Of a DNA stretch of 32,758 bases, positions 8,103 through 14,538 are shown piece after piece. The DNA comes from Pseudomonadota bacterium (GTDB taxonomy: Bacteria; Pseudomonadota; Gammaproteobacteria; Acidiferrobacterales; Acidiferrobacteraceae). Position numbers and translations under genes: made by a program. The stretch covers positions 1-32,758 of the forward strand of contig JAKAXK010000016.1 in NCBI GenBank assembly GCA_021827145.1, written 5' to 3'. The notes beneath the pieces are model-generated. The model saw nothing but the letters and a program-made list of their open reading frames with translations. It had not been told where the DNA came from and made no database searches. Positions within the stretch are counted from its first letter, which is position 1; every line of letters starts with the position of its first letter.

Positions 8103-8915
8103 GTGCAACCAAGCGTTATGAGAACCGAGGCCCTCCTCATCACGAAGGAGCCGTACTACGCGCCCCAAGGCGACGAAATTGCGCTATTCGAAGGGGCCTA
8201 TCGCAATAAAATTCCGGTACTGCTGAAAGGCCCCACGGGTTGTGGCAAAACGCGGTTCATGGAACATATGGCTTGGCGCCTCAAGCGCCCACTTGTGACG
8301 GTCTCCTGTCATGATGACCTCACGGCCTCGGATCTCGTGGGGCGTTATTTGATCACTGCGGGGGAAACGGTATGGATCGATGGCCCGCTTGCGCATGCGG
8401 TGCGCGTGGGCGGGATCTGTTACCTGGATGAGATCGTCGAGGCCCGTAAGGATACGACGGTCGTGATTCACCCCCTGGCCGATGACCGACGCACCTTGTC
8501 GATTGAAAAGACTGGGGAGGTCTTGAGCGCGCCGCCCGAGTTCGCCCTAGCGATCTCGTACAATCCTGGCTATCAGAGCGTCTTGAAGGATTTGAAGCAA
8601 AGCACGCGCCAGCGCTTTGTCGGCCTCGAGTTCGATTACCCGACAGCCGATCTCGAAAAACGCATCGTCGACCACGAAAGCGGGATCGGCGACGAGATCG
8701 CCACCAAGCTGGTCCGTTTCGCGGCCATGACACGCAACCTAAAGGGTAGTGGTCTCGAAGAGGGCGCAAGCACACGGCTCCTCGTGCACGCTGCCAAGCT
8801 CATGGTTTCAGGAATTGATGCCAAGGCCGCATGTCGCGGCGCGATCGCCCAGGCCCTCACCGACGACCCGGAGATGCTCGCCGCCATCCATGAGCTCAGT
8901 GCCTCGCTCTTTTAG
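8103..8915 (+). CDS. cbbQ: CbbQ-family MoxR AAA+ ATPase (Rubisco activase component)
   Basis: A 270-residue AAA+ ATPase of the CbbQ/NorQ/GpvN group. Walker A GPTGCGKT is at residues 43-50, Walker B ICYLDE at 105-110, and the sensor-type ISYNPGYQS at 151-159; [16 protein letters not shown]-like flanks and [13 protein letters not shown] are typical of CbbQ. With CbbO it forms a motor that removes inhibitory sugar phosphates from Rubisco. I place the start at GTG 8103 because GGAGGG lies four bases upstream; the in-frame ATG at 8118 lacks such a site but is a possible alternative. The gene is divergent from qmoA, and its end overlaps the opposite-strand glutaredoxin-like gene by 20 bases. cbbO follows after about 300 bases. 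Rubisco genes are not in the window. NorQ, the nitric-oxide-reductase homologue, is the other possibility. Confidence 0.88.
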   Translation: MQPSVMRTEALLITKEPYYAPQGDEIALFEGAYRNKIPVLLKGPTGCGKTRFMEHMAWRLKRPLVTVSCHDDLTASDLVGRYLITAGETVWIDGPLAHAVRVGGICYLDEIVEARKDTTVVIHPLADDRRTLSIEKTGEVLSAPPEFALAISYNPGYQSVLKDLKQSTRQRFVGLEFDYPTADLEKRIVDHESGIGDEIATKLVRFAAMTRNLKGSGLEEGASTRLLVHAAKLMVSGIDAKAACRGAIAQALTDDPEMLAAIHELSASLF

Positions 8916-9144
8916 CAGCCACGGCCGCGCGCACGGCCGCCTCATCCAGGCGATAGCGGCACACCTCCGTGCCCTCGTGGACCAATACGGGAACCGCAAG
9001 GCCATAGAGCTCCTCGAGCGCGGGGTCGCTATCGACGTCGACTACGCGGACGACAAGACCGATCTCGGCGGCAATTGGCGCCAGGGCTTGCGCCATTTCC
9101 TCGCAGAGGTGGCAATAGGGGCGATGGTAAAGGACGATCTCCAT
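8896..9144 (-). CDS. Glutaredoxin-like small protein (DUF836 type) with CxxC
   Basis: An 82-residue protein with a thioredoxin fold signature: beta strand [16 protein letters not shown] with the redox pair C11-C14, then the helix, the [14 protein letters not shown] strand-helix, and the cis-proline-like VPVLV. This matches the short glutaredoxin-like family (PF05768) rather than classical glutaredoxin. I chose ATG 9144 because the family begins right before the first beta strand; longer in-frame starts add unrelated residues. It lies antisense in the space between cbbQ and cbbO, and its 3' end overlaps cbbQ by 20 bases. The partner is unknown. A role in redox control of the neighbouring CO2-fixation genes is only a guess. 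Confidence 0.75.
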   Translation of the reverse strand: MEIVLYHRPYCHLCEEMAQALAPIAAEIGLVVRVVDVDSDPALEELYGLAVPVLVHEGTEVCRYRLDEAAVRAAVAAKRARH

Positions 9145-9212
9145 GGTCCCGAGAATATCAGAAAGGGAATGCGCGCGCGGCAAGGCGGGGTTCTTTATCC
9201 GGAGCGGGCATA

Positions 9213-11309
9213 ATGGCCAAACCCCAAGCATGGACCGCTACGGAGCTCGAGGATTGGCTTGATGAAGAGCTCGACGCGGCCTTGTCGCTGCGACGCACAA
9301 GCCATGCGGCCGCCCTAGCGCTTGCCTCGCTCGGGCGCGACCAGCAGGACTTCGCGCGCCACTGGATCACCATTGTCGCCAAGACCAATCCCGAACTCGC
9401 GTTTCATTTCGCGAACCGCGCCGCCGACGGCCTGAAGCGCATGAACCCAGACGACACCGAGGCCTGGATCATCCAGGCGATGGATGTCTACGACAAAATG
9501 GGGCTGTATCCAGCAATCGCGGCTCTCGGCGCGGTCGAGGCCTTTGCCACCGCACGGGCCGAGCGCGCCCGCGCAGCCACGCTCGAGGACGTGGGCCCTA
9601 TGCTGGAACTCTTCCTGCAGGCCCTGTCCGGCAGGCGCCTTCGGCTGGAAAACGGCGAGCACGCCTTTACCGACACAACGCGTCTCTTTCTGCCCGCATC
9701 GATCGCCTCGTACCCGTCACGAGCAGAGAACCTGCGCCTCTACAAGGCCATGGCCGCCCATCTCTGGGCGCAAACATGGTTTGGGACCTTTCCGGGCGGC
9801 GATCCGGAGCGGCTCGTGACGCGCTGCCAGGCCTTCCCCGACCCGGACTATGCCTGCGCACTCTTCCATGCCCTGGAGACCATCCGGCTGGACGCCTGTC
9901 TGGCGCGCGAGCTCCCTGGTCTGTACCGCGAACTTCGCGCCCTTCACGACCGCCCGCCTGCGGCGCCGCCGTGGTGGCCCTGGGTCACCCGTCTGGAAGC
10001 GGCGGATGCGACCGTCGATACCACTTATGACGCCCTGAGCGACCTCTATGGCGAAGCCGTCCCCGAGCCCCGCCCTTACCAGGGCGTGCTCGATGGTGGC
10101 GCGGTGGCCGCGGCGCTCGCCGAACGTATCGAGCAAGAGCGTACGGCCTTACAAAACGCCCTCAAGAAGCTTCTGGCCGGAAAGAGGCCACCACCGCCGG
10201 GCCAAGACGAGCGGCGATTCAGCACGGGTCAGGACCAGCCTGGGCGCACCGAGGCTACCCTGCTTCTCGATGGTGAGCCGCTCGCCACACCCCCGGATGT
10301 GCGGGCCCTGATGCAGTCGATCACCCAGGATCTGGGCGACATCCCCGACGACTACCTCGTACCCGCGGGCGACGGAGGCTACGCCCCCGAAAATCCTAAG
10401 AAGGCCGAGGATGTCTGGAAGGGCACCTACCACGAAGAGGGCGCCCTTCTCTACAACGAATGGGACTACAAGCGTCAACATTATCGCAAGGAGTGGTGCG
10501 TTCTGCGTGAGATCGACGTCCATCCCGCGGAAGAACCATTCGTGGCGGAGACCCTGCGCAAGTACGCGGGGCTCTCGGCCAGACTGCGCAAGACGTTCGA
10601 GGCCTTGCGTGGGGAAAACGCCGTACAGAGGCGCCAGAAACACGGCGATGAAATCGACTTCGACGCCTTGATCGAGGGCTACGCCGACCTGCGTTCGGGA
10701 CGCGAACTGCAAGACGGGCTGTTTCTGCGCAATAAGCGCCTGGCACGCAACATCGCCGTCATGTTCATGGTCGACATGAGCGGGTCGACCAAGGGTTGGA
10801 TCAACGACGCGGAACGCGAGTCGCTGGTGCTGCTCTGCGAGGCCCTCGAGATCCTGGGCGACCGATACGCGATCTATGGGTTCTCCGGCATCACCCGCAA
10901 GCGCTGCGAGATGTATCGTGTAAAGCGCTTCGACGAGCCATACAATAAAGACGTCCGGGCCCGCATCACCGGTATCAAACCGCAGGACTATACTCGCATG
11001 GGGGTCGCGATCCGGCACCTCTGCGGCCTCCTGAAGGGGGTCGAGGCGCGCACCAAACTGCTCGTGACCCTCTCGGACGGCAAGCCCGACGATTATGACG
11101 GCTACCGGGGGGAATATGGGATCGAAGATACGCGGCAGGCGCTTCTCGAGGCCAAACGCGACGGCATCCATGCCTTCTGCATCACCATCGACACCGACGC
11201 GCGCGACTATCTCCCCCATATGTACGGCGCCGCCAACTACGCACTGATCGACGATGTGCGCAAGCTCCCCCTCAAGATCTCCGACATCTATCGCCACCTG
11301 ACGAGCTGA
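9213..11309 (+). CDS. cbbO: CbbO-family von Willebrand factor A protein (Rubisco activase adaptor)
   Basis: A 698-residue protein with a helical N-terminal half and a C-terminal VWA domain. The complete metal-ion-dependent adhesion site is visible: D521-x-S523-x-S525 (VDMSGSTKG), T594 (DYTRMG) and D622 (LSDGKPDD). This is the CbbO/NorD design: the protein bridges the CbbQ ring to its substrate, Rubisco for CbbO. A proline/charged linker around residues 325-350 separates the halves. The start at 9213 has GGAG eight bases upstream. It follows cbbQ on the same strand but is not immediately adjacent, since a small opposite-strand gene occupies part of the gap. Its end is followed by a GC-rich palindrome. 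NorD is the main alternative; the lack of nor genes favours CbbO. Confidence 0.87.
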   Translation: MAKPQAWTATELEDWLDEELDAALSLRRTSHAAALALASLGRDQQDFARHWITIVAKTNPELAFHFANRAADGLKRMNPDDTEAWIIQAMDVYDKMGLYPAIAALGAVEAFATARAERARAATLEDVGPMLELFLQALSGRRLRLENGEHAFTDTTRLFLPASIASYPSRAENLRLYKAMAAHLWAQTWFGTFPGGDPERLVTRCQAFPDPDYACALFHALETIRLDACLARELPGLYRELRALHDRPPAAPPWWPWVTRLEAADATVDTTYDALSDLYGEAVPEPRPYQGVLDGGAVAAALAERIEQERTALQNALKKLLAGKRPPPPGQDERRFSTGQDQPGRTEATLLLDGEPLATPPDVRALMQSITQDLGDIPDDYLVPAGDGGYAPENPKKAEDVWKGTYHEEGALLYNEWDYKRQHYRKEWCVLREIDVHPAEEPFVAETLRKYAGLSARLRKTFEALRGENAVQRRQKHGDEIDFDALIEGYADLRSGRELQDGLFLRNKRLARNIAVMFMVDMSGSTKGWINDAERESLVLLCEALEILGDRYAIYGFSGITRKRCEMYRVKRFDEPYNKDVRARITGIKPQDYTRMGVAIRHLCGLLKGVEARTKLLVTLSDGKPDDYDGYRGEYGIEDTRQALLEAKRDGIHAFCITIDTDARDYLPHMYGAANYALIDDVRKLPLKISDIYRHLTS

Positions 11310-11334
11310 AAGGGCGGAACACAAAAAGCCGCGC

Positions 11335-11346
11335 CGGCCTAGGCCG
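11335..11346. repeat. Perfect 12-bp palindrome after cbbO
   Basis: CGGCCTAGGCCG is a perfect palindrome 25 bases after the cbbO stop, inside a wider GGCGGA (11313-11318) / TCCGCC (11347-11352) inverted pair. It may be part of a transcription end structure; no T-run follows. Its CCTAGG centre is shared with the palindrome after rlpA. Confidence 0.4.
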
Positions 11347-11435
11347 TCCGCCGCGTACGACCACAAACGGTACGGGCGCCGGGCGCCGCCCACCCATCGT
11401 GTCGCGAAGCTGCCGACCGTCCGGGCGTACAGCAC

Positions 11436-11464
11436 TTGCCGACCTCCGGCCTCCGGAATACAGT
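11436..11464 (+). promoter_or_regulatory. Candidate sigma-70 promoter of the HiPIP gene
   Basis: TTGCCG (11436-11441), a 17-base spacer, then TACAGT (11459-11464). The predicted transcript starts near 11471, about 21 bases before the ATG at 11492. This suggests the HiPIP gene is transcribed independently of cbbO. Confidence 0.5.
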
Positions 11465-11491
11465 GGGATATCCTTCACGGGGGTTGCCAAC

Positions 11492-11818
11492 ATGAGCACA
11501 TCATCCCGATTATCCCGACGCGCGTGGCTGAAGACCGTGATCGTCACGGCCTCGGGAGCGGCCGCGCTGCCCTTGCTGGGGCGCGCCGCGCAGGCCGCGC
11601 CAGCCAAGGTATCGAAAGCGATCGCGCACTACCAAGACCATCCCAACGGCCGCAAGATGTGCGGTATGTGTCGGTACTTCATCCCTGCAGGCGACACCCG
11701 TGGGCACGGAATGATGGGCGGGGCCATGGGCCCCGGCATGATGCGGGAAGGGCATTGCCAGGTAGTGCTGGGGCCGGTCAGCCCTCGTGGCTACTGCCTC
11801 CTCTATCAGCGCGCCTGA
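11492..11818 (+). CDS. High-potential iron-sulfur protein (HiPIP, Iro-like) with Tat signal
   Basis: A 108-residue exported electron carrier. The N-terminus has a twin-arginine signal (SRRAWLK, then VIVTASGAAALPLLG) ending near AQA-AP at about residue 36. The mature part has the four HiPIP cysteines C57, C60, C89 and C102, with the typical MCGMCRYF and GYCLLY surroundings, which would bind one [4Fe-4S] cluster in the periplasm. HiPIPs carry electrons from iron or sulfur oxidation to terminal oxidases, and the Iro protein of Acidithiobacillus is a relative. The gap between the second and third cysteine is 28 residues, longer than usual, and contains a Gly/Met/His-rich insert (GHGMMGGAMGPGMM). 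GGGGGT lies 8 bases upstream of the ATG. The gene stands alone with its own promoter. Confidence 0.88.
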   Translation: MSTSSRLSRRAWLKTVIVTASGAAALPLLGRAAQAAPAKVSKAIAHYQDHPNGRKMCGMCRYFIPAGDTRGHGMMGGAMGPGMMREGHCQVVLGPVSPRGYCLLYQRA

Positions 11819-12223
11819 CGGGGGATTCTTGCGCGCGAATCGCCTACCCCGCCTATAGCGGCGCAGCCAGCGCGGGATATCAGCGGCGGACAGGGTCTTG
11901 GCAAGGGCGTGGTCCTGTATTATGCGGCGCGGCCCCTCCGGACAAAAAGTCGGAGGATCAGCCAGTTAGGAGAGATATCGGAACCCGTGATCATCAGGCC
12001 AGAGAACGCGTAGGTGCGTGAACTCGACCGTTGACGGTGTACGATCGTCATCACAGCTGGTATTTGCTGACTGACGGTAAAGCCGAGATCGAAGGCGCGA
12101 TGCGCGTCGCTGAGCGCGGAATCCTGGTGCGACCGCGCAAGCATACGTGCTTTATGGAACGTCTGAACCTACGCTGCACGCGTCAAGAAGTCTCCCGCAA
12201 GGCCGCCTCCCAGATCTTGGCGC
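11819..12223. other. Gene-poor stretch, possible decayed mobile DNA
   Basis: I find no intact gene here. A short frame at 12031-12255 begins MTVYDRHHSW, faintly recalling the VYDRHxY motif near the end of phage-type tyrosine integrases, with charged helical residues after it. The likeness is too weak to call a pseudogene. The stretch is lower in GC than its flanks and leads straight into a toxin-antitoxin pair, consistent with an accessory insertion. Confidence 0.3.
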
Positions 12224-12264
12224 TTGGACTTTCCATACTGGTTCGACTAGACTAAGTCTGGTCG
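12224..12264 (+). promoter_or_regulatory. Toxin-antitoxin promoter with overlapping operator
   Basis: TTGGAC (12224-12229), an 18-base spacer and TAGACT (12248-12253) form a good sigma-70 promoter. An inverted repeat with 10-base arms, cgactagact (12244-12253) and agtctggtcg (12255-12264), has one mismatch, is centred at 12254 and covers the -10. This fits autorepression by the antitoxin, known for Phd/YefM and VapB modules. Confidence 0.6.
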
Positions 12265-12280
12265 TCTTTCGGAGAAAACC

Positions 12281-12526
12281 ATGGCGTCCGTCAACATGTT
12301 GCAGGCGAAGTCCTCCTTGTCACGTCTGGTTGAGGCGATCGAGCAAGGGCGGGAGCGCGAGATCGTGATCGCCCGCAATGGTCGCCCAGCCGCCAAGCTG
12401 GTGCCGATAGATACCGTGCCTGTCGGCAAACGCATCGGTGTCGCTAAGGGAAAGTTCCAAATACCCGACAGCATCGATGCCTGTAACGAAGAGGTTGCAC
12501 GGCTGTTCCTCGACGATCGTCAGTAG
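12281..12526 (+). CDS. Phd/YefM-type antitoxin
   Basis: An 81-residue protein with the Phd/YefM antitoxin fold: ASVNMLQAKSSLSRLVEAIEQG (first strand and helix), then EIVIARNGRPAAKLVPI, the signature second hairpin. This part dimerises and binds DNA. The tail, from GKFQIPDSIDACNEEVARLFL, would wrap the toxin. GGAG lies six bases upstream of the ATG and the promoter/operator just before that. The toxin gene begins two bases after the antitoxin stop codon. A Phd-type antitoxin paired with a PIN-domain toxin is a common hybrid arrangement, often simply annotated VapB. Confidence 0.85.
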   Translation: MASVNMLQAKSSLSRLVEAIEQGREREIVIARNGRPAAKLVPIDTVPVGKRIGVAKGKFQIPDSIDACNEEVARLFLDDRQ

Positions 12527-12528
12527 CC

Positions 12529-12915
12529 TTGAACCTCCTTCTCGATACGCATGTCGCCCTATGGGCGATCACCGACAGCCCAAAGCTGTCAAAACAGGCA
12601 CGCGAGATCATTGAGTCGCCGAGATCGTCGATCTGGATCAGCGCCGCGTCTATCTGGGAGATTGCCATCAAACATGCACTCGGGCGGGGCGAGATGCCTG
12701 TATCCAGCCTCGACGCGGCAGCGTACTTCCGTGAGTCCGGCTATCGCTTCTTGTCGGTCGACACAGAACATGCGACATCGGTTGAGAATCTGCCGCCACA
12801 TCACCAGGACCCATTTGATCGCATCCTGATTGCCCAGGCGCTTGTCGAACCGATGCGCCTGATGACGCATAATCCGCTGATAGCGCGCTACAGCGATACT
12901 GTCATCAAGATTTGA
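12529..12915 (+). CDS. vapC: PIN-domain ribonuclease toxin (VapC family)
   Basis: A 128-residue PIN-domain protein. The acidic catalytic set is complete: D6 in LLLDTHVALW, E44 in SAASIWEIAIK, and D94 and D97 in HHQDPFDRILIAQAL. VapC-type toxins cut tRNA or rRNA with magnesium and are kept inactive by the antitoxin. The start is TTG at 12529, two bases after the antitoxin stop; no ribosome binding site is visible, so translation probably depends on the upstream gene. The DxxxALW and DPFDR motifs put it in the group that pairs with Phd-type antitoxins. Target RNA cannot be told from the sequence. Confidence 0.88.
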   Translation: MNLLLDTHVALWAITDSPKLSKQAREIIESPRSSIWISAASIWEIAIKHALGRGEMPVSSLDAAAYFRESGYRFLSVDTEHATSVENLPPHHQDPFDRILIAQALVEPMRLMTHNPLIARYSDTVIKI

Positions 12916-13046
12916 CGACCCCTTGAGGCTGGCTCACGCTGCCTGGCTATCTCGGCTTCGAGCATCCTCCAAAGGACCCTCTTCGTCAGGTTGAGCACGA
13001 CCGCTGTATCTGATAGCCCCCAGAGGGTGTGGTGGTCAGGTTTCGT

Positions 13047-13068
13047 GAGGGACCTAAGGGAGGCCCTC
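13047..13068 (+). other. Small stem-loop before the methyltransferase
   Basis: GAGGG-a-CC (13047-13054) can pair with GGCCCTC (13062-13068), giving a 7-bp stem with one bulge and a 7-base loop. It ends about 10 bases before the ribosome binding site of the methyltransferase. It may act in translation control, or be the end structure of the toxin-antitoxin transcript. Confidence 0.3.
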
Positions 13069-13086
13069 TCAGAGATAAAGAGGCTC

Positions 13087-13734
13087 ATGATGGACGCCGC
13101 TTCTTACGAAGCCTGGTACGCAAGCCCCCGAGGACACTGGGTGGGCACGGCCGAATACCGCCTGCTGGGTCGCCAGCTGCGCGCGCGGGCCGGCGAGACC
13201 CTGCTCGATATCGGATGCGGCACGGGCTGGTTCACCCGATGCTTCGCGGCGCAGGGCCTCACCGCCGCGGGCCTCGATATCCGTAGCGACTGGTTGGCCT
13301 TTGCCCGTAGTCGCTCGGAGAATAGGCTTCAGTGGGTCGCGGGGGATGCCCAGGCCCTGCCCTTCGCGGATGGGAGCTTCGATCACGTCGTGTCGATCGC
13401 CGCCTTATGCTTCGTCGAGGATGAGCGCGGGGCCGTAGCCGAGGCCGTGCGGGTCGCGCGCCAGCGTTTCGCGATCGGATGGCTCCACCGTGGAAGCCTG
13501 CTCTATCGCGAGAAAGGGTGCGGTGGCGGAAGCGGCGCCTACCAGGGGGCGCGGTGGCACGACAAGAAGGAAGTGCGGGACCTGTTCTCAGACCTGCCGG
13601 TGCGCGATCTGGCCGTCCACTCCGCCATCGTCGTGCCCTCCGGCGGCCTAGTGGCGCGGCTTGCCGAGCACTTGCTGCCCCGCACCCTCCCCCTCGGGGC
13701 CCTGATCGTAGTCTCGGGCGCAAAGTCGTCGTAG
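13087..13734 (+). CDS. Class I SAM-dependent methyltransferase
   Basis: About 215 residues with a Methyltransf_11-type core. Motif I is LLDIGCGTGWFTRCF near residue 39, motif II GLDIRSDWLAFARS, the acidic VAGDAQALPFADGSFDHVVS motif follows, then the usual RVARQRFAIGW strand. It would transfer a methyl group from S-adenosylmethionine to an unknown substrate; the UbiE/YcgJ-like layout does not reveal it. Two adjacent ATG codons (13087 and 13090) follow AAAGAGG, and the second has the better spacing. The frame is open further upstream, but that part overlaps a hairpin and has no family character. The downstream neighbour is an arsenate reductase, but the cysteines of ArsM arsenite methyltransferases are not present. 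Confidence 0.8.
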   Translation: MMDAASYEAWYASPRGHWVGTAEYRLLGRQLRARAGETLLDIGCGTGWFTRCFAAQGLTAAGLDIRSDWLAFARSRSENRLQWVAGDAQALPFADGSFDHVVSIAALCFVEDERGAVAEAVRVARQRFAIGWLHRGSLLYREKGCGGGSGAYQGARWHDKKEVRDLFSDLPVRDLAVHSAIVVPSGGLVARLAEHLLPRTLPLGALIVVSGAKSS

Positions 13735-13814
13735 AACCGTGTCTGTCATACGGCCGTCATGGGCGCGGCCCAGCATGTTCGAGCCCACCATGGGATGGCG
13801 GCGCACACCCGCCT

Positions 13815-13852
13815 ATAGGGGGTCACCCCTATCCCGGCAAGCGCATAGGGGG
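13815..13852. repeat. ATAGGGGG repeats upstream of arsC
   Basis: ATAGGGGG occurs at 13815-13822 and again at 13845-13852, thirty bases apart, and an inverted CCCCTAT copy is at 13826-13832. The first and inverted copies form a 7-bp-arm palindrome with a 4-base spacer. The spacing of about three helical turns suggests a protein-binding array upstream of the arsC promoter. Confidence 0.35.
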
Positions 13853-13888
13853 AACGGCGCAACGGAATGACGACCAAGGAGCACGTCC

Positions 13889-13917
13889 TTGACCCGACCC
13901 GGGATCGCCATGATGAT
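13889..13917 (+). promoter_or_regulatory. Candidate promoter of arsC
   Basis: TTGACC (13889-13894), a 17-base spacer and GATGAT (13912-13917). The -35 is near consensus, the -10 only fair. A start near 13925 would leave a leader of about 30 bases before the ATG at 13957. Confidence 0.35.
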
Positions 13918-13956
13918 GCGCACCTTACCGACCGTGATGTCTCGGAGATCCGCACC

Positions 13957-14460
13957 ATGAACGTCCTTTTTCTTTGCACCGGCAACTCCTGTCGCTCGAT
14001 CCTCGCCGAGGCGATATTCCGACACCTGGCCCCGGAGCCCCTGACGGCGGTGAGCGCCGGCAGCCATCCCGCGGGCTTCGTGCATCCGCGCGCACTGGCC
14101 TTGCTGGAACGGGAGGGCCTGTCCACGGAGGGGCTTGTAAGCCAATCGTGGAACGACCTGCCGACGCGGCCGGATATCGTCATCACACTCTGTGCAAGCG
14201 CTGCGGGCGAGACCTGCCCCGCTTACCTAGGACCGGCCCTGCGCAGTCATTGGGGACTTGCCGATCCGGCCAAGGCGACGGGCGGCGAAACCGAGATTGA
14301 ACAGGCCTTCCGCGACGCCTATCGCATCATCCGCCACCGCATCGAGACCTTCCTGGCGCTGCCCTTGCCGATCCTGGCAAAAGACCCCGTCCGCCTGAAG
14401 ATCGAGCTTGACGCCATCGGCGCTTTAGTCCCGGACCGCCCCCTGTCGCGCCGCGCGTAG
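13957..14460 (+). CDS. arsC: Thioredoxin-type arsenate reductase (low-molecular-weight phosphatase fold)
   Basis: A 167-residue protein with the low-molecular-weight tyrosine phosphatase fold. The P-loop is C7-TGNSC-R13-S, and a DP pair with the general acid D103 is in HWGLADPA. Two further cysteines, C79 and C87 (TLCASAAGETCP), match the redox cysteines that relay the disulfide in arsenate reductases of the Staphylococcus pI258 type, so arsenate reduction is favoured over protein phosphatase activity. Compared with pI258 ArsC (131 residues) it has a C-terminal helical extension of about 30 residues. The start at 13957 has GGAG nine bases upstream; the frame is open 30 codons more, but that lacks family character. 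No arsR, arsB or acr3 gene is adjacent, so arsenite export must be encoded elsewhere. Confidence 0.85.
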   Translation: MNVLFLCTGNSCRSILAEAIFRHLAPEPLTAVSAGSHPAGFVHPRALALLEREGLSTEGLVSQSWNDLPTRPDIVITLCASAAGETCPAYLGPALRSHWGLADPAKATGGETEIEQAFRDAYRIIRHRIETFLALPLPILAKDPVRLKIELDAIGALVPDRPLSRRA

Positions 14461-14538
14461 GACGCCCCCTCCGAAATAGGCGACTGAATCCATCGGGACT
14501 TCAAGGAACAGCGGACACGAAACCGTCGACAGGAACCC

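Noticed and set aside
10149-11435. Long minus-strand frame opposite cbbO
   Set aside because: GC-rich third positions open antisense frames; the plus-strand VWA metal-site residues are complete, so the antisense frame is a shadow.
12031-12255. Possible integrase C-terminal remnant
   Set aside because: Only a short phrase (VYDRHHSW) resembles the motif, and the catalytic Arg-His-Arg residues are not seen in order before it; recorded only as a hint in the gene-poor stretch.
12888-13088. Minus-strand 66-codon frame with a protein-like phrase (LNLTKRVLWRMLEAEIA)
   Set aside because: No ribosome binding site, it overlaps the toxin gene end, and I recognise no family; it could be a fragment but there is nothing firm to support it.
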